Positions 31,432 to 43,706 are shown, numbered from the stretch's first letter. The stretch: 64,000 nt of DNA from Pseudomonas rhizoryzae (GCF_005250615.1 NZ_SULM01000004.1:361761-425760); one strand, 5' to 3'. Program-made: numbers and translations. The notes: generated by a model not told the origin, from the sequence alone.

Positions 31432-32139
31432 TCAGGTCAGGGCTACCCAGCGCTGATTGACGAAGAGCTCGATGGGGCGATACTCGGTCTTATAGGACAT
31501 CTTGCGACATCCTTTGATCCAGTAGCCGAGATAAACCGCATCCAGGCCGAGGCGACGGGTTTCGGCGATCTGCCAGAGAATGCCGAACACGCCCAGGCTG
31601 CGCTTTTCCTCGCTGGGATCGTAAAAGGTATAGACCGCGGACATGCCATTGGGCAGCACGTCGGTGACGGCGATACCGATCAGGCGGTCATCGACCCGCA
31701 TCTCGTAGAAGAAGGCGTAGGGCAGGTTGCTGACGAGGAAGGTGGAAAACTGGCCACGGCTCGGTGGAAACATGTCGCCATCGGCGTGGCGTTCGCTGAT
31801 ATAGCGGGCGTACAGCTGATAGCGTTCTTCGGTGAAGCCGGGATCGCAGCGGGTGACCTTGATATCGGCATTGCGCTTGAGTACACGACTCTGCTTGCGA
31901 CTCGGGCGGAAGCGGGCGGCGGGGATGCGGGCAGGAACGCAGGCTTTGCAGAGCTGGCAATGCGGGCGGTAGAGGTGATCACCACTGCGCCGAAAGCCGA
32001 GTTCGGAAAGTTCGGCATAGATCTGGCCGTTCATGGGCTGCGAGGGGTCGAGAAACAGCGTGGTCGCCTGCTCGTTGGGCAGGTAACTGCATGCGTGGGG
32101 CTGGGTTGCGTAAAACTTGAGTCTCGCCAGCTCGGTCAT
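31432..32139 (-). CDS. bpt: Aspartate/glutamate leucyltransferase (Bpt)
   Basis: A 235-residue member of the arginyltransferase-like family. The N-terminal part has [18 protein letters not shown] and the cysteine pair region [10 protein letters not shown]; the C-terminal part has the GNAT-like fold with [15 protein letters not shown]. Bacterial Bpt enzymes attach leucine from Leu-tRNA to proteins with N-terminal Asp or Glu, making secondary N-degrons for ClpS-ClpAP. Lies 35 bases downstream of aat on the same strand. Older annotation as arginyl-tRNA-protein transferase (ate) refers to the same family. Confidence 0.93.
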
Positions 32140-32174
32140 GTCGAACCTCTACATAAGCCTAGCCTGAGTGTAAG

Positions 32175-32864
32175 TCACCCGTGGAAGCTAGGCCAGGTGG
32201 CCATACTGGCCTGATCCAGGTATTTGGCCAGGTATTCGGCAAAGCGTTCCCGCGACAGGCTGCTGGCGCCCAGGCTGGCCAGATGTGCGGTTGGCATCTG
32301 GCAGTCGACCATGACGAAGCCCCAGGCCGCCAGATCCCGCATCAGGGTCACGAAGCCGATCTTGGAAGCATTGTCCACCTGGCTGAACATGGATTCGCCG
32401 AAGAATAGCTTCCCCATGGCGATGCCATAGAGGCCGCCGACCAGTTGCTCGCCGTCCCAGACTTCCACGGAGTGCGCCCAGCCTTGGGCATGCAGTTCCT
32501 GGTAGGCCAGGCGCATCTCCCGGGTGATCCAGGTGCCGTCGGCATCACGGCGAGGCCCGGCGCAGGCCTGGATGACCTGATCGAAGGCCTGGTCATAGGT
32601 GACCCGTAGCGGCGTCTTGCGCAGGGTCTTCGCCAGGCTGCGGGAAACGTGCAGGTCGGGTGGGAAGATGACGGTGCGCGGGTCCGGTGACCACCAGAGG
32701 ATGGGTTGGCCGGCCTGGTACCAGGGAAAGCAGCCATGACGATAGGCCTTGATCAGACGCGCGGCGCTGAGGTCGCCGCCGATGGCCAGCAGCCCGTTGG
32801 GCTCGCGCAGCGCTTGCCGCAAGGGCGGAAAGTCAGGGCTTTCGCGGGTCAGCCATTTCACCAT
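32175..32864 (-). CDS. aat: Leucyl/phenylalanyl-tRNA-protein transferase
   Basis: A 229-residue enzyme that adds Leu or Phe to proteins with N-terminal Lys or Arg. Family motifs are [52 protein letters not shown] and [19 protein letters not shown]. The ATG at 32864 (MVKWLTR) fits the family start; a TTG at 32900 would add 12 residues and neither start has a strong ribosome site. With bpt, clpS and clpA it completes the N-degron pathway. Confidence 0.94.
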   Translation of the reverse strand: MVKWLTRESPDFPPLRQALREPNGLLAIGGDLSAARLIKAYRHGCFPWYQAGQPILWWSPDPRTVIFPPDLHVSRSLAKTLRKTPLRVTYDQAFDQVIQACAGPRRDADGTWITREMRLAYQELHAQGWAHSVEVWDGEQLVGGLYGIAMGKLFFGESMFSQVDNASKIGFVTLMRDLAAWGFVMVDCQMPTAHLASLGASSLSRERFAEYLAKYLDQASMATWPSFHG

Positions 32865-33120
32865 GGTAGGGGAGGGCGCCTTCTGATGGGTGGAGCTCAA
32901 GGGGTGCTAAGTGTGCGTAACCAGCTCAAGAATTCGTCATAACTCTTTGTCAGGACAACGAAAGAATGCTCCAATGTTGTGCCTGAAGGCGGTTCCGGTA
33001 CTGCCGTCCGCTATCGTGCCATGTTTCGTCTCGGGACTGTAGAACCTCGGCCCGGGCGATCTAGAATGGCGCACTGTTTTTGATTCACGGTCACACGTTC
33101 CGTGTGCGGGAAAAGCGCGC

Positions 33121-35589
33121 TTGAAGCAATCCAGTTCTGCCAGCCACGTCAATCATTGGCGTGAGCATCTGCATTATCGTCTCAAGGAGGTGGTGCTCAT
33201 CGCACTGGCCGCCTTGTGCCTGTATCTGCTCATGGCTCTGTTGAGCTACGACCCTTCCGACCCGGGCTGGACCCATACCAGCCGTATCGATCAAGTCCAT
33301 AACACTGCCGGGCGTGCCGGTGCCTGGTTGGCGGATGTGCTGTTCATGGCGCTCGGCTACTTCGCCTTCGTGTTTCCGGTGTTGCTGGCGGTCAAGACCT
33401 GGCAGGTCTTCCGCAAGCGGCATCTGCCGTGGGAGTGGAGTGGCTGGCTATTTTCCTGGCGGCTGATCGGCCTGGTGCTCCTGGTGATCTCGGGTTCGGT
33501 GCTGGCCTACATCCATTTCCATGCCGCCTCCGGTCTGCCGGCTTCCGCTGGCGGCGCCCTGGGTGAGAGCCTTGGGCAGCTGTCGGTCACCGCGCTCAAT
33601 GTCCAGGGCAGCACCCTGTTGTTCCTGGCCCTGTTCCTGCTCGGCTTGACGGTCTTCACCGATCTGTCCTGGTTCAAGGTGATGGATTTCACCGGCAAGG
33701 TCGTCTTGGATCTGCTGGATCTGGTACAGGGCGGCTTCAGTCGCCTGGCGGGTGGTCGTCGGCAGGCGCCGGAGCTCGATTTCTACGATGAGCAGGAGCC
33801 GATTTCGCCGCCGGTGGCGCGCAAGCCTAAGGCGCGCGAAGTGCCCGTCGCCGACGAGGAGCTGGACGACCTGCTCGATATCGCCCCGCCGCCGCGAATG
33901 GAACGCGCTGCGCCGCGCATCGAGATGCCGACGCCCAGCCGCGTCGTCGCCGAGGCGGTCGAGCCCGCACCGCAGGCCGCCGCTCCCATCGCTGCGGCCA
34001 GTGTGGCCATGCCCGCACCTCCGCCACGCAAGAGCGCACCCATGCCCGCCGCGCCCACCCCTGCCGTGATTCGGGTGGATGCGGATCTGGAAGGGACCTT
34101 GCCGCCGCTGTCGATCCTGGATCGCGCCGAGAAAAAGCAGCAGAGCTACTCGCCGGAATTCCTCGAGAACATGTCGCGGTTGCTGGAAGTCAAGCTCAAG
34201 GAGTTCGGCGTCGAGGTGACCGTGGAGAGCGTGCATCCCGGCCCGGTGATCACCCGCTTCGAGATCCAGCCGGCGCCTGGGGTCAAGGTCAGCCGTATCT
34301 CCAACCTGGCCAAGGACCTGGCGCGCTCGCTTGCCGTGTTCAGCGTGCGGGTGGTGGAAGTCATTCCCGGCAAGACCACCGTGGGTATCGAGATTCCCAA
34401 CGAAGACCGCCAGATCGTGCGGTTCTCCGAGGTGCTGGAGTCTCCCGAGTACGCCGCGGCCAAGTCGCCGGTTACCCTGGCCCTGGGCCATGACATCGGC
34501 GGCAAACCGGTCATTACCGACCTGGCCAAGATGCCGCATCTGCTGGTGGCCGGTACCACAGGTTCCGGTAAGTCGGTGGGCGTGAACGCCATGCTGCTGT
34601 CGATCCTGTTCAAGTCGAGCCCGGACGAGGCGCGGCTGATCATGATCGACCCGAAGATGCTGGAACTGTCGATCTACGAAGGCATTCCGCACCTGCTCTG
34701 TCCGGTGGTCACCGACATGAAGGAAGCCGCCAACGCCCTGCGCTGGAGCGTGGCGGAGATGGAGCGGCGCTACAAGCTGATGGCGGCCATGGGTGTACGG
34801 AACCTGGCCGGCTTCAACCGCAAGGTGAAGGACGCCGAAGAGGCGGGCACGCCGCTGACCGATCCGCTCTATCGCCGCGAAAGCATGGACGACGAGGCGC
34901 CGCTGCTGAAGACGCTGCCGACCATCGTCGTGGTGGTGGACGAATTCGCCGACATGATGATGATCGTCGGCAAGAAGGTCGAGGAGCTGATCGCCCGGAT
35001 CGCCCAGAAGGCGCGGGCGGCGGGTATCCACCTGATCCTGGCGACCCAGCGGCCTTCGGTGGACGTCATCACCGGTCTGATCAAGGCCAACATTCCTACC
35101 CGGATGGCCTTCCAGGTGTCGAGCAAGATCGACTCCCGGACCATTCTCGACCAGGGCGGCGCCGAACAGTTGCTCGGCCACGGTGACATGCTCTATCTAC
35201 CGCCCGGCACCGGTCTGCCGATCCGGGTCCACGGCGCCTTCGTCTCCGACGACGAGGTTCACCGCGTCGTCGAGGCCTGGAAGGAGCGCGGCGCGCCCGA
35301 CTACATCGAAGACATCCTCAGCGGCCCGGACGAGGGCGGTGGCGCTGGCTTCGAGGGCGGCGGCGGCGAGGGTGGCGACAGCGACGAGGACGATCCGCTC
35401 TACGACGAAGCCGTGCGTTTCGTTACCGAGAGCCGGCGCGCCTCCATCTCCGCGGTGCAGCGCAAGCTCAAGATCGGTTACAACCGGGCGGCACGCATGA
35501 TCGAAACCATGGAAATGGCCGGTGTCGTATCGCCCATGAATACCAATGGCTCGCGCGAAGTCATAGCGCCCGCGCCGGTGAGAGACTGA
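33121..35589 (+). CDS. ftsK: DNA translocase FtsK
   Basis: An 822-residue septal DNA translocase. Four hydrophobic helices lie in about residues 20-190, followed by a short Pro/Ala-rich linker (much shorter than in E. coli), the RecA-like motor with Walker A GTTGSGKS and Walker [14 protein letters not shown], and the C-terminal winged-helix gamma domain ([21 protein letters not shown]) that reads KOPS. It couples division to chromosome dimer resolution. The start is a TTG with only a weak ribosome site, supported by the family N terminus ([12 protein letters not shown]). It is cotranscribed with lolA. Confidence 0.96.
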   Translation: MKQSSSASHVNHWREHLHYRLKEVVLIALAALCLYLLMALLSYDPSDPGWTHTSRIDQVHNTAGRAGAWLADVLFMALGYFAFVFPVLLAVKTWQVFRKRHLPWEWSGWLFSWRLIGLVLLVISGSVLAYIHFHAASGLPASAGGALGESLGQLSVTALNVQGSTLLFLALFLLGLTVFTDLSWFKVMDFTGKVVLDLLDLVQGGFSRLAGGRRQAPELDFYDEQEPISPPVARKPKAREVPVADEELDDLLDIAPPPRMERAAPRIEMPTPSRVVAEAVEPAPQAAAPIAAASVAMPAPPPRKSAPMPAAPTPAVIRVDADLEGTLPPLSILDRAEKKQQSYSPEFLENMSRLLEVKLKEFGVEVTVESVHPGPVITRFEIQPAPGVKVSRISNLAKDLARSLAVFSVRVVEVIPGKTTVGIEIPNEDRQIVRFSEVLESPEYAAAKSPVTLALGHDIGGKPVITDLAKMPHLLVAGTTGSGKSVGVNAMLLSILFKSSPDEARLIMIDPKMLELSIYEGIPHLLCPVVTDMKEAANALRWSVAEMERRYKLMAAMGVRNLAGFNRKVKDAEEAGTPLTDPLYRRESMDDEAPLLKTLPTIVVVVDEFADMMMIVGKKVEELIARIAQKARAAGIHLILATQRPSVDVITGLIKANIPTRMAFQVSSKIDSRTILDQGGAEQLLGHGDMLYLPPGTGLPIRVHGAFVSDDEVHRVVEAWKERGAPDYIEDILSGPDEGGGAGFEGGGGEGGDSDEDDPLYDEAVRFVTESRRASISAVQRKLKIGYNRAARMIETMEMAGVVSPMNTNGSREVIAPAPVRD

Positions 35590-35606
35590 CATCCATGAGG
35601 ACCTCG

Positions 35607-36230
35607 ATGCACAAGTTGCGTTGCTTTGCCCTGGCGGCCTTGGCTGCCCTGAGCTTTTCCGCCCATGCCGACCAGGCGTCGGTGACTCGCCTGTCGCAGT
35701 TGCTGGACAAGGCCCAGACTCTGACCGCGCGTTTCTCCCAACTGACCCTGGATGGTTCCGGGACGCGCCTGCAGGAAACCGCGGGCAACATGAGCCTCAA
35801 GCGCCCGGGGCTGTTCCGCTGGCATACCGATCCGCCCCAGGAGCAACTGTTGGTATCCGATGGCAAGCAGGTCTGGCTGTACGATCCGGACCTGGAGCAG
35901 GTCACCATCCGCAAGCTGGACATGCGCCTGACCCAGACCCCGGCACTCCTGCTGTCGGGTGATATCTCGAAGATCGAAAGTAGCTTCGATGTCACCAGCA
36001 AGGACGCCGGCAACGTCGTCGACTTCGTGCTCAAGCCCAAGACCAAGGACAGCCTGTTCGACAGCTTGCGCCTGTCCTTCCGCAATGGCGTGATCAACGA
36101 CATGCAACTGATCGACGGCGCCGGTCAAAGAACCAACATCCTCTTCTTCAACGTCAAGCTCAACGAACCGGTAGACGCCTCCCAGTTCACCTTCCAGGTG
36201 CCCAAGGGAGCTGACGTCATCCAGGAGTGA
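35607..36230 (+). CDS. lolA: Outer-membrane lipoprotein carrier protein LolA
   Basis: A 207-residue periplasmic chaperone that carries lipoproteins from LolCDE to LolB. It has a signal peptide ([21 protein letters not shown]) and the fold-typical segments [33 protein letters not shown], quoted here only as TARFSQLTL and LKRPGLFRW, then [18 protein letters not shown]. The second ATG was preferred because GAGGA sits seven bases upstream; the ATG at 35595 would add four residues. Spacing of 17 bases from ftsK indicates one operon. Confidence 0.95.
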   Translation: MHKLRCFALAALAALSFSAHADQASVTRLSQLLDKAQTLTARFSQLTLDGSGTRLQETAGNMSLKRPGLFRWHTDPPQEQLLVSDGKQVWLYDPDLEQVTIRKLDMRLTQTPALLLSGDISKIESSFDVTSKDAGNVVDFVLKPKTKDSLFDSLRLSFRNGVINDMQLIDGAGQRTNILFFNVKLNEPVDASQFTFQVPKGADVIQE

Positions 36231-36239
36231 TCGCGCCCC

Positions 36240-37568
36240 ATGGATCTCTTCAGCGCCGCACCCGTCGGGCAGCCCTTGGCTGCCCGCATGCGTCCCGAGA
36301 CCCTCGATGAATATGCGGGCCAGCAGCATCTGCTGGCCCGTGGCAAGCCCCTGCGCGAGGCGCTGGAGCAGGGCGCGCTGCATTCGATGATCTTCTGGGG
36401 GCCGCCGGGGGTGGGCAAGACCACCCTGGCGCGGCTGCTGGCCCAGGTGTCCGACGCTCATTTCGAGACCCTCTCGGCGGTCCTCTCCGGCGTGAAGGAA
36501 ATCCGTCACGCGGTGGAGGTGGCCAAGCAGCAGGCCGCCCAGTACCGCCGGCGCACCATCCTCTTCGTCGACGAGGTACACCGCTTCAACAAGTCCCAGC
36601 AGGATGCCTTCCTGCCCTATGTCGAGGATGGCACCCTGATCTTCATCGGGGCGACCACCGAGAATCCTTCCTTCGAGCTGAACAACGCCTTGTTGTCGCG
36701 AGCGCGGGTCTATGTGCTCAAGAGCCTGGACGACGAGGCCCTCGGCGGTCTGGCGCGGCGCGCGCTGACCAGTGCCAAGGGCTTGGGTGAGCGCCACCTG
36801 AGCCTGCCCGACGATGCCCTGGCGCTGCTGCTGGCCGCCGCCGATGGCGATGGCCGGCGCCTGCTCAACCTGCTGGAGAACGCCGCTGATCTGGCTGAGG
36901 ACGGCGGGGTGCTGGATGCCGAACTGTTCCAAAGCCTACTAGGTGATCAGCGCCGTCGCTTCGACAAGGGCGGCGAGGCCTTCTACGACCAGATCTCCGC
37001 CTTGCACAAGTCGGTACGGGGCTCCAGTCCGGATGGCGCGCTCTATTGGTTCGCGCGGATGATCGATGGTGGCTGCGATCCGCTGTATATCGCCCGGCGC
37101 GTGGTGCGCATGGCCAGCGAAGACATCGGCAACGCCGACCCTCGCGCCCTGAGCCTGTGCCTGGATGCCTGGGATGTACAGGAGCGCCTGGGCAGCCCCG
37201 AAGGCGAGTTGGCCATCGCCCAGGCGCTCGTCTACCTGGCCTGCGCGCCCAAGAGCAAGGCGGTGTACATGGGCTACAAGGCAGCGCTGGCCGACGTGCG
37301 CCAGAACGGCTCGCGCGAGGTGCCGCTGCACCTGCGCAACGCGCCCACCAAGTTGATGAAGAATCTTGGCTACGGCGATGAATACCGCTACGCCCACGAC
37401 GAGCCGGAAGCCTATGCCGCAGGGGAAGACTACTTTCCCGAAGAACTCGAGCCGCGGCGCTACTATGAGCCGGTTCCCCGTGGGCTGGAGCTGAAGATCC
37501 GCGATAAACTGCAGCACCTGGCGGACCTCGACCGGTCCAGCCCGCGCCAGCGTCGGCGGCGTTCCTGA
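36240..37568 (+). CDS. rarA: Replication-associated recombination protein RarA (MgsA)
   Basis: A 442-residue AAA+ ATPase related to clamp loaders that acts at stalled forks. Walker A is [13 protein letters not shown], Walker [19 protein letters not shown] and sensor 1 [19 protein letters not shown]. The C-terminal tetramerisation region includes [22 protein letters not shown] and [13 protein letters not shown]. It starts ten bases after lolA and is followed by serS, the standard proteobacterial ftsK-lolA-rarA-serS order. Confidence 0.96.
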   Translation: MDLFSAAPVGQPLAARMRPETLDEYAGQQHLLARGKPLREALEQGALHSMIFWGPPGVGKTTLARLLAQVSDAHFETLSAVLSGVKEIRHAVEVAKQQAAQYRRRTILFVDEVHRFNKSQQDAFLPYVEDGTLIFIGATTENPSFELNNALLSRARVYVLKSLDDEALGGLARRALTSAKGLGERHLSLPDDALALLLAAADGDGRRLLNLLENAADLAEDGGVLDAELFQSLLGDQRRRFDKGGEAFYDQISALHKSVRGSSPDGALYWFARMIDGGCDPLYIARRVVRMASEDIGNADPRALSLCLDAWDVQERLGSPEGELAIAQALVYLACAPKSKAVYMGYKAALADVRQNGSREVPLHLRNAPTKLMKNLGYGDEYRYAHDEPEAYAAGEDYFPEELEPRRYYEPVPRGLELKIRDKLQHLADLDRSSPRQRRRRS

Positions 37569-37600
37569 CGTTCCGCCCACGCCGCCGCCCCCATTCCTAA

Positions 37601-38892
<1,292 letters not shown>

Positions 38893-38893
<1 letters not shown>

Positions 38894-40284
38894 TGGACTA
38901 CCTGCCGCTCTTCCACAAGCTCGACGGCCGTCCGGTGCTGGTGATCGGCGGGGGCGATATCGCCTTGCGCAAGAGCGTGCTCCTGGCCGAGGCCGGCGCC
39001 CGCATCACCCTGGTCGCACCGGAGATCGAGCCGGAGGTCCGTGCCTTCGTCGAGGCAAAGGGCGGCAGGTGCCTGGTACAACGCTATGCGGCGGACTTGC
39101 TCGCCGGGCACTGCCTGGTGATCGCCGCCACCGACGATGACGTGGTCAACGAGACGGTGTCCCACGATGCCCAGGCCCTGGGTCTGCCGGTCAATGCCGT
39201 GGACGCGCCGAAGCTGTGCACTGTGATCTTCCCAGCCATCGTCGACCGATCGCCGCTGGTGATCGCCATTTCCAGTGGCGGCGATGCTCCGGTCCTGGCG
39301 CGCCTGGTGCGCGCCAAGCTGGAAAGTTGGATTCCGGCCACCTATGGTCAACTGGCGCAATTGGCCCAGCGTTTTCGTGCCCGGGTCAAGGCGCGCTTCG
39401 CCGACATCCAGGCGCGGCGTATCTTTTGGGAAGAGGTGTTCCAGGGGGAGGTCGCCGAGAAGGTGTTCTCCGGCCAGCCCCAGGCTGCCGAGCAATTGCT
39501 GGAAGCCAAGTTGACGGGCGAAGGAGAAACCTTCCGCGGCGAGGTCTACCTGGTCGGTGCCGGTCCGGGCGATCCGGATCTGCTGACCTTTCGCGCGCTG
39601 CGCCTGATGCAGCAGGCTGACGTAGTGCTCTATGACCGGCTGGTCGCCCCGACCATCCTCGACATGTGCCGGCGCGATGCCGATCGCATCTATGTAGGTA
39701 AGCGGCGCGCCGAGCACGCCGTACCCCAGGAAGACCTCAATCGCCTGCTGGTCAAGCTGGCCCAGGAGGGCAAGCGGGTCCTGCGCCTCAAGGGCGGCGA
39801 TCCCTTCATCTTCGGCCGGGGTGGCGAAGAGATCGAAGAGTTGGCAGCCGAAGGCATTCCCTTCCAGGTGGTGCCGGGCATCACGGCGGCCAGTGGCTGT
39901 GCGGCCTATGCCGGCATTCCCCTGACCCACAGGGATCACGCTCAGTCGGTACGCTTCGTCACCGGCCATCTCAAGGATGGCTCGGCCGATCTGCCATGGA
40001 CCGATCTGGTCGCGCCGGGTCAGACGCTGGTGTTCTACATGGGGCTGGTGGGGCTGCCGACCATCTGCGAGCAGCTCATCGCCCATGGCAAGAATCCGGC
40101 AACGCCAGCGGCCCTGGTGCAGCAGGGCACTACCGCCAACCAGCGGGTGTTCACCGGCACCCTGCAGGATCTGCCGCAGCTGGTCGCCCAGCACGAAGTC
40201 CATGCGCCGACTTTGGTGATCGTCGGCGAGGTGGTCGCGTTACGGGAGAAGCTGGCCTGGTTCGAGGGCGCTCAGTCGGCCTAA
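38893..40284 (+). CDS. cysG: Siroheme synthase CysG
   Basis: A 463-residue trifunctional enzyme. The N-terminal part (about 1-200) is the precorrin-2 dehydrogenase/ferrochelatase with the NAD motif [12 protein letters not shown]; the C-terminal part is uroporphyrinogen III methyltransferase with [22 protein letters not shown] and [16 protein letters not shown]. It makes sirohaem for sulfite and nitrite reductases. Translationally coupled to serS through TGATG. Confidence 0.97.
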
Positions 40285-40286
40285 GC

Positions 40287-41288
40287 TCAGGCCGCGCCCT
40301 GGATGCCGGCTCCACTCAAGGCCTCGCGGCCAGGGGGCAGGTCCAGCTCCAGAGCCGGTCCCTTGGGCACGATGCCAGTCGGATTGATCTGGACGTGGCT
40401 GCCGTAGTAATGGTGCTTGATGTGCTGGAAGTCGACGGTCGCGGCGATGCCTGGCCACTGGTACAACTCGCGCAGCCAGCCCTGTAGCGCCGGATAGTCG
40501 CGGATGCGCCTCAGGTTGCACTTGAAGTGACCATGGTAGACGGCATCGAAGCGGATCAGGGTGGTGAACAGGCGCCAGTCGGCTTCGGTCAGCCATTCGC
40601 CGGTGAGATAGCGCTGCTGCTGCAGTAGCTGTTCGAGATCGTCGAGGGTGGCGAAGACCTCGTCGAAAGCCTCTTCATAGGCGTCCTGGGTCGTCGCGAA
40701 GCCGGCCCGGTAGACGCCGTTGTTGACCGTCGGATAGATCCGCTCGTTGAGTGCGTTGATGCGCCCGCGCAAGGCTTCCGGATAGAGGTCCAGGCGATTA
40801 CCGGTGAGGTCGTCGAAGGCGCCATTGAACATGCGGATGATCTCGGCGGATTCGTTGCTGACGATGCGCTCCTGCTGGCGATCCCAGAGCACCGGCACCG
40901 TCACGCGACCGGTGTAGTCGGCCTGATCGCGTTGATAGAGCTGGTAGAGGCGCTCGAGGTGATAGAGGTCGTCGCCCGTCGAGCCCTGTGCCGGATCGAA
41001 GGTCCAACCCTGTTCACGCATCAGCCAACTGACCACCGAGACGCCGATCAGCGACTCCAGCCCCTTGAGCTTGCGATAGATCAGGGTGCGATGGGCCCAG
41101 GGGCAGGCCAGGGATACGTAGAGGTGGTAGCGGCCGGCTTCCGGCGCGAAGCGCTTGGCACCATCAGGGATTGGCTGCTCAGGCCGGGCGATCCAGTCGC
41201 GGCGCTGCGCCTCTTCGCGTTTGAAATGACCATCTTTACCGTTGTCGTACCAACGGTCCTGCCACTGTCCATCAACCAGCAAACCCAT
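40287..41288 (-). CDS. yqjG: Glutathionyl-hydroquinone reductase (YqjG/xi-class GST)
   Basis: A 333-residue glutathione transferase of the xi class, which reduces glutathionyl-hydroquinones to hydroquinones. The catalytic cysteine is C62 in YVSLACPWAHRTLI, and the C-terminal helical domain contains NNGVYRAGFATTQDAYEEA and RLFTTLIRFDAVYHGHFKCN, both conserved in the class. Its stop lies two bases after the convergent cysG stop. Confidence 0.92.
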   Translation of the reverse strand: MGLLVDGQWQDRWYDNGKDGHFKREEAQRRDWIARPEQPIPDGAKRFAPEAGRYHLYVSLACPWAHRTLIYRKLKGLESLIGVSVVSWLMREQGWTFDPAQGSTGDDLYHLERLYQLYQRDQADYTGRVTVPVLWDRQQERIVSNESAEIIRMFNGAFDDLTGNRLDLYPEALRGRINALNERIYPTVNNGVYRAGFATTQDAYEEAFDEVFATLDDLEQLLQQQRYLTGEWLTEADWRLFTTLIRFDAVYHGHFKCNLRRIRDYPALQGWLRELYQWPGIAATVDFQHIKHHYYGSHVQINPTGIVPKGPALELDLPPGREALSGAGIQGAA

Positions 41289-41352
41289 CTCGTCATCCTC
41301 GTTGCAATGCGGTTAGGAACCCTGTTTCTGGTTTGGGGTTCCTGGCATCTGT

Positions 41353-42336
41353 TCAGAGCGCACGATCACGTGCCTCCCAGCGCCGCTCGGCCTCAGCCTG
41401 GGCGTTGGCTTGATCGTAGCCGAGGCCGCGCAGTGCCACCGCCAGGGTAGCGAGTACCGCCAGGCGCCCGTACGGATCTTCCGCCTCGCCACGCCAGGTG
41501 GCGGCCAGCAGGGCTGGATCCAGGCGCTCAGGTTTGACTTGGCGGCGCTCGGTCAGGGCTGGCCAGCTTTCGTCCCAGGCCTCGCCGCCACGGGTCCCGT
41601 AGAGGTGAGCGATGACATCGGGATTGCGCTCGACCTCGCCGCCTTCGCCCTTGATGACGATGCTGTCGTCCCCCAGTAAGCGACTGGCCTCGCGATGCAC
41701 TTCCTGGTACCCCGGGTGGAAGATGCTCTGCAGGATGCAGCGGGCGCCGCTGGGATTGAGCAGCCGTACCAGGGAATGGATCGGCGAGCGCAGGCCGAAT
41801 TGGGCCTTGAGGTCGATCATCCGCTGCAACTCGGGCATCCAGGCTGCCAGCGGCAGGAAGGCTGGTTGACCGCGGTCGAGCAGGGTGCCCACGGCGTTCC
41901 AGTCCTCAGCGGTGTGCAGGCCCAAATCCGTCAGGCATTGCTCGGTGTAGAGCCGGCCTGACGTGTGAGTGCCACCGCCGTGCATCACGACGCGTACGCC
42001 ACTGCCGGCCAGGCACTTCACCGCCAACAGATACCAGGGTAGATGGCGTTTCTTGCCGGCGTAGGAGGGCCAGTCGAGGTCCACGGCGAAGCCCGGCGGC
42101 TGTAGGCGCTCCCTGATCGCTCGGGTGAAGCCGGCCAGTTCCTCGGCGCTTTCCTCCTTGTGCCGGAGCAGCATGAGGAAGGCACCCAGTTGGACGTCGG
42201 CTACCTGGCCATCGAGGATCAAGCCCATGGCCGCCTCGGCCTCGGCCTCGGTCAGGCTGCGGGCGCCGCGCTTGCCCTTGCCCAAGGCCCGGACATAGAC
42301 GGCGAAGGGATGTTCTTCGGGCGTGGTGAGGGTCAT
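41353..42336 (-). CDS. ybiB: TrpD2/YbiB, anthranilate phosphoribosyltransferase-like DNA-binding protein
   Basis: A 327-residue protein with the nucleoside phosphorylase class III/TrpD fold: an N-terminal helical domain (LTEAEAEAAMGLILDGQVADVQLGAFLM, quoted as LTEAEAEAAMG and GAFLMLLRHKEE) and a C-terminal alpha/beta domain with MHGGGTHTSGR in place of the TrpD phosphoribosyl site. E. coli YbiB binds nucleic acids and is LexA-controlled; it has no known enzyme activity. The ATG overlaps the tusE stop by four bases, so it is translated with the tus genes. Confidence 0.86.
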   Translation of the reverse strand: MTLTTPEEHPFAVYVRALGKGKRGARSLTEAEAEAAMGLILDGQVADVQLGAFLMLLRHKEESAEELAGFTRAIRERLQPPGFAVDLDWPSYAGKKRHLPWYLLAVKCLAGSGVRVVMHGGGTHTSGRLYTEQCLTDLGLHTAEDWNAVGTLLDRGQPAFLPLAAWMPELQRMIDLKAQFGLRSPIHSLVRLLNPSGARCILQSIFHPGYQEVHREASRLLGDDSIVIKGEGGEVERNPDVIAHLYGTRGGEAWDESWPALTERRQVKPERLDPALLAATWRGEAEDPYGRLAVLATLAVALRGLGYDQANAQAEAERRWEARDRAL

Positions 42337-42647
42337 AGGCAATTATCCGGTTTCGGTAGGCCGGCGAGCTTGGCGCCGAGCTTGGCCGGCGCCCCCTTGA
42401 ATAGCAGATTGAGTTGCAGGCTGTTGCCCAGTTCCGGGCCCAGGGTCTGGGCAATGTACTTGATCAGTGGCCGGTTCGCTGGCGAGAGCTGAAATTGCTG
42501 ATAGAAGTCACGTAGCGCCTGGAGCACCTGCCAATGGCGCTCGGTCAGCTCGATGCCTTCCTTGAGCGCCAGTTGCCGGGCTACCTCGGGACTCCACTGG
42601 GAGAGATCACGCAGATAGCCTTCGGGGTCGAGGTCGAGAGAAGCCAT
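42333..42647 (-). CDS. tusE: Sulfurtransferase TusE (DsrC family)
   Basis: A 104-residue DsrC/TusE protein that takes persulfide sulfur from TusBCD and passes it to MnmA for 2-thiouridine in tRNA. The family tract ELTERHWQVLQALRDFYQQF and the C-terminal PKPDNCL with the terminal active cysteine are present. Only the C-terminal cysteine of the two DsrC positions is present, as in TusE rather than the sulfite-reductase DsrC. Two bases separate it from tusB. Confidence 0.94.
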   Translation of the reverse strand: MASLDLDPEGYLRDLSQWSPEVARQLALKEGIELTERHWQVLQALRDFYQQFQLSPANRPLIKYIAQTLGPELGNSLQLNLLFKGAPAKLGAKLAGLPKPDNCL

Positions 42648-42649
42648 GC

Positions 42650-42949
42650 TCAGGTCCAACTGATGACCTTGGCGCAGGTCACGCTCAGGTCGACGAAAGA
42701 GGGGTAGTCGATCAGGGCCACCGCGCGCTCGGGTTGCAGGCGACGCCCCTGGACGTCTTCCGCCAGGGCATAGAGTGCCGCTCCGGCGGGAAGTTGTTCC
42801 AGCAGGCGGGCGGCAGCGCTGCCTGGGCGCAAGGCCTCGACGGCGCCACCGCTGAGCAGCACGGCGTCTTCGCCACGAACCCAGGCCAGACCCTCCAGGG
42901 CATCGGCTTCCGTGAGCGGCGAGCGGGAAAACAGGTGCAGGGTAGTCAA
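42650..42949 (-). CDS. tusB: Sulfur relay protein TusB (DsrH family)
   Basis: A 99-residue DsrH/TusB protein, one of three subunits of the TusBCD hexamer. It begins TLHLFSRSPLTEADA and ends in YPSFVDLSVTCAKVISWT, typical of the family. Overlaps the tusC stop by four bases. Confidence 0.92.
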   Translation of the reverse strand: MTTLHLFSRSPLTEADALEGLAWVRGEDAVLLSGGAVEALRPGSAAARLLEQLPAGAALYALAEDVQGRRLQPERAVALIDYPSFVDLSVTCAKVISWT

Positions 42950-43302
42950 AGCGAAATTACCTGGTCGTGGTCATGGATCAGCGTGGCCAGGGCGGCAGGT
43001 TCGAGTGGGGTAACCCAGGCAGGCAATTGTTCGGATGTGATGCCCAGCCGCTGCAGCGCGGCGGCCTCCGCATAGATGGCCTCGACCCCGAACAACGGCA
43101 GAGCTGAGAGATTGGCGCTCAGATCCTTCTGCTCGAGCGCGGCGCTATCGGTGGCCAGCAATTGGGTCACCCCGGGACCGGCGAACAGCAATGCTAGGGG
43201 CAGCTCGAAGGCGCCACCCGCCAGGACGATGTCCAGGGCCTCGCGTGGGGCAAGGCCGCTCAAGGCCGGCTGACGAGTGATGACGAGGGTACTCTTGGCC
43301 AT
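42946..43302 (-). CDS. tusC: Sulfur relay protein TusC (DsrF family)
   Basis: A 118-residue DsrE/F-fold protein, TusC subunit. Family features are LVITRQPALSGLAPREALDIVLAGGAFELP (given as REALDIVLAGGAFE) and a Rossmann-like GVEAIYAEAAAL. Lies one base after tusD on the same strand, inside the tusDCBE operon. Confidence 0.92.
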   Translation of the reverse strand: MAKSTLVITRQPALSGLAPREALDIVLAGGAFELPLALLFAGPGVTQLLATDSAALEQKDLSANLSALPLFGVEAIYAEAAALQRLGITSEQLPAWVTPLEPAALATLIHDHDQVISL

Positions 43303-43303
43303 C

Positions 43304-43699
43304 TCAGTCGCCTCCGAAGCAGAGCAGGCGGTCAGCGTCTTGCAACGCCTCGTGCAGTTGGCCGAGGCCGGAGAGCTGCCAGGGCGCGCGCACAGTCACC
43401 GCGCCTTCGCGTTCGTAGCGGCGCGCCTCGTGCTCGTCCAGCAAGCCGCGCTTGAGGGCGGCGGCGATGCAGACCACGGCATCGATCTGGTGCCGTTCGA
43501 CCAGCTCCCGCCAGCGCGCGGGCAGGTCCGTTTCGTCCTGGCCACTGACCGTGGCATGGGAGGCGTTGTACACGCCGTCGCGATAGAGAAACAGCCGCGA
43601 GAGCTGGTGGCCGCCGGCCAGCAGGGCTTCACAGAAGCGCAGGGCCCGGCGCGCCGAGGGTGCTTGGGGAGGGGAAAGGACAACGATGGCAAATTTCAT
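43304..43699 (-). CDS. tusD: Sulfurtransferase TusD (DsrE family)
   Basis: A 131-residue DsrE-family protein carrying the persulfide-forming cysteine in IDAVVCIAAALKRGL. The N-terminal KFAIVVLSPPQAPSARRALRFCEALL (core RRALRFCEALLAGGH) and FLYRDGVYNAS are typical of TusD. First gene of the tusD-C-B-E-ybiB operon, separated from upstream yccA by a terminator. Confidence 0.94.
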   Translation of the reverse strand: MKFAIVVLSPPQAPSARRALRFCEALLAGGHQLSRLFLYRDGVYNASHATVSGQDETDLPARWRELVERHQIDAVVCIAAALKRGLLDEHEARRYEREGAVTVRAPWQLSGLGQLHEALQDADRLLCFGGD

Positions 43700-43706
43700 G
43701 GATGCA

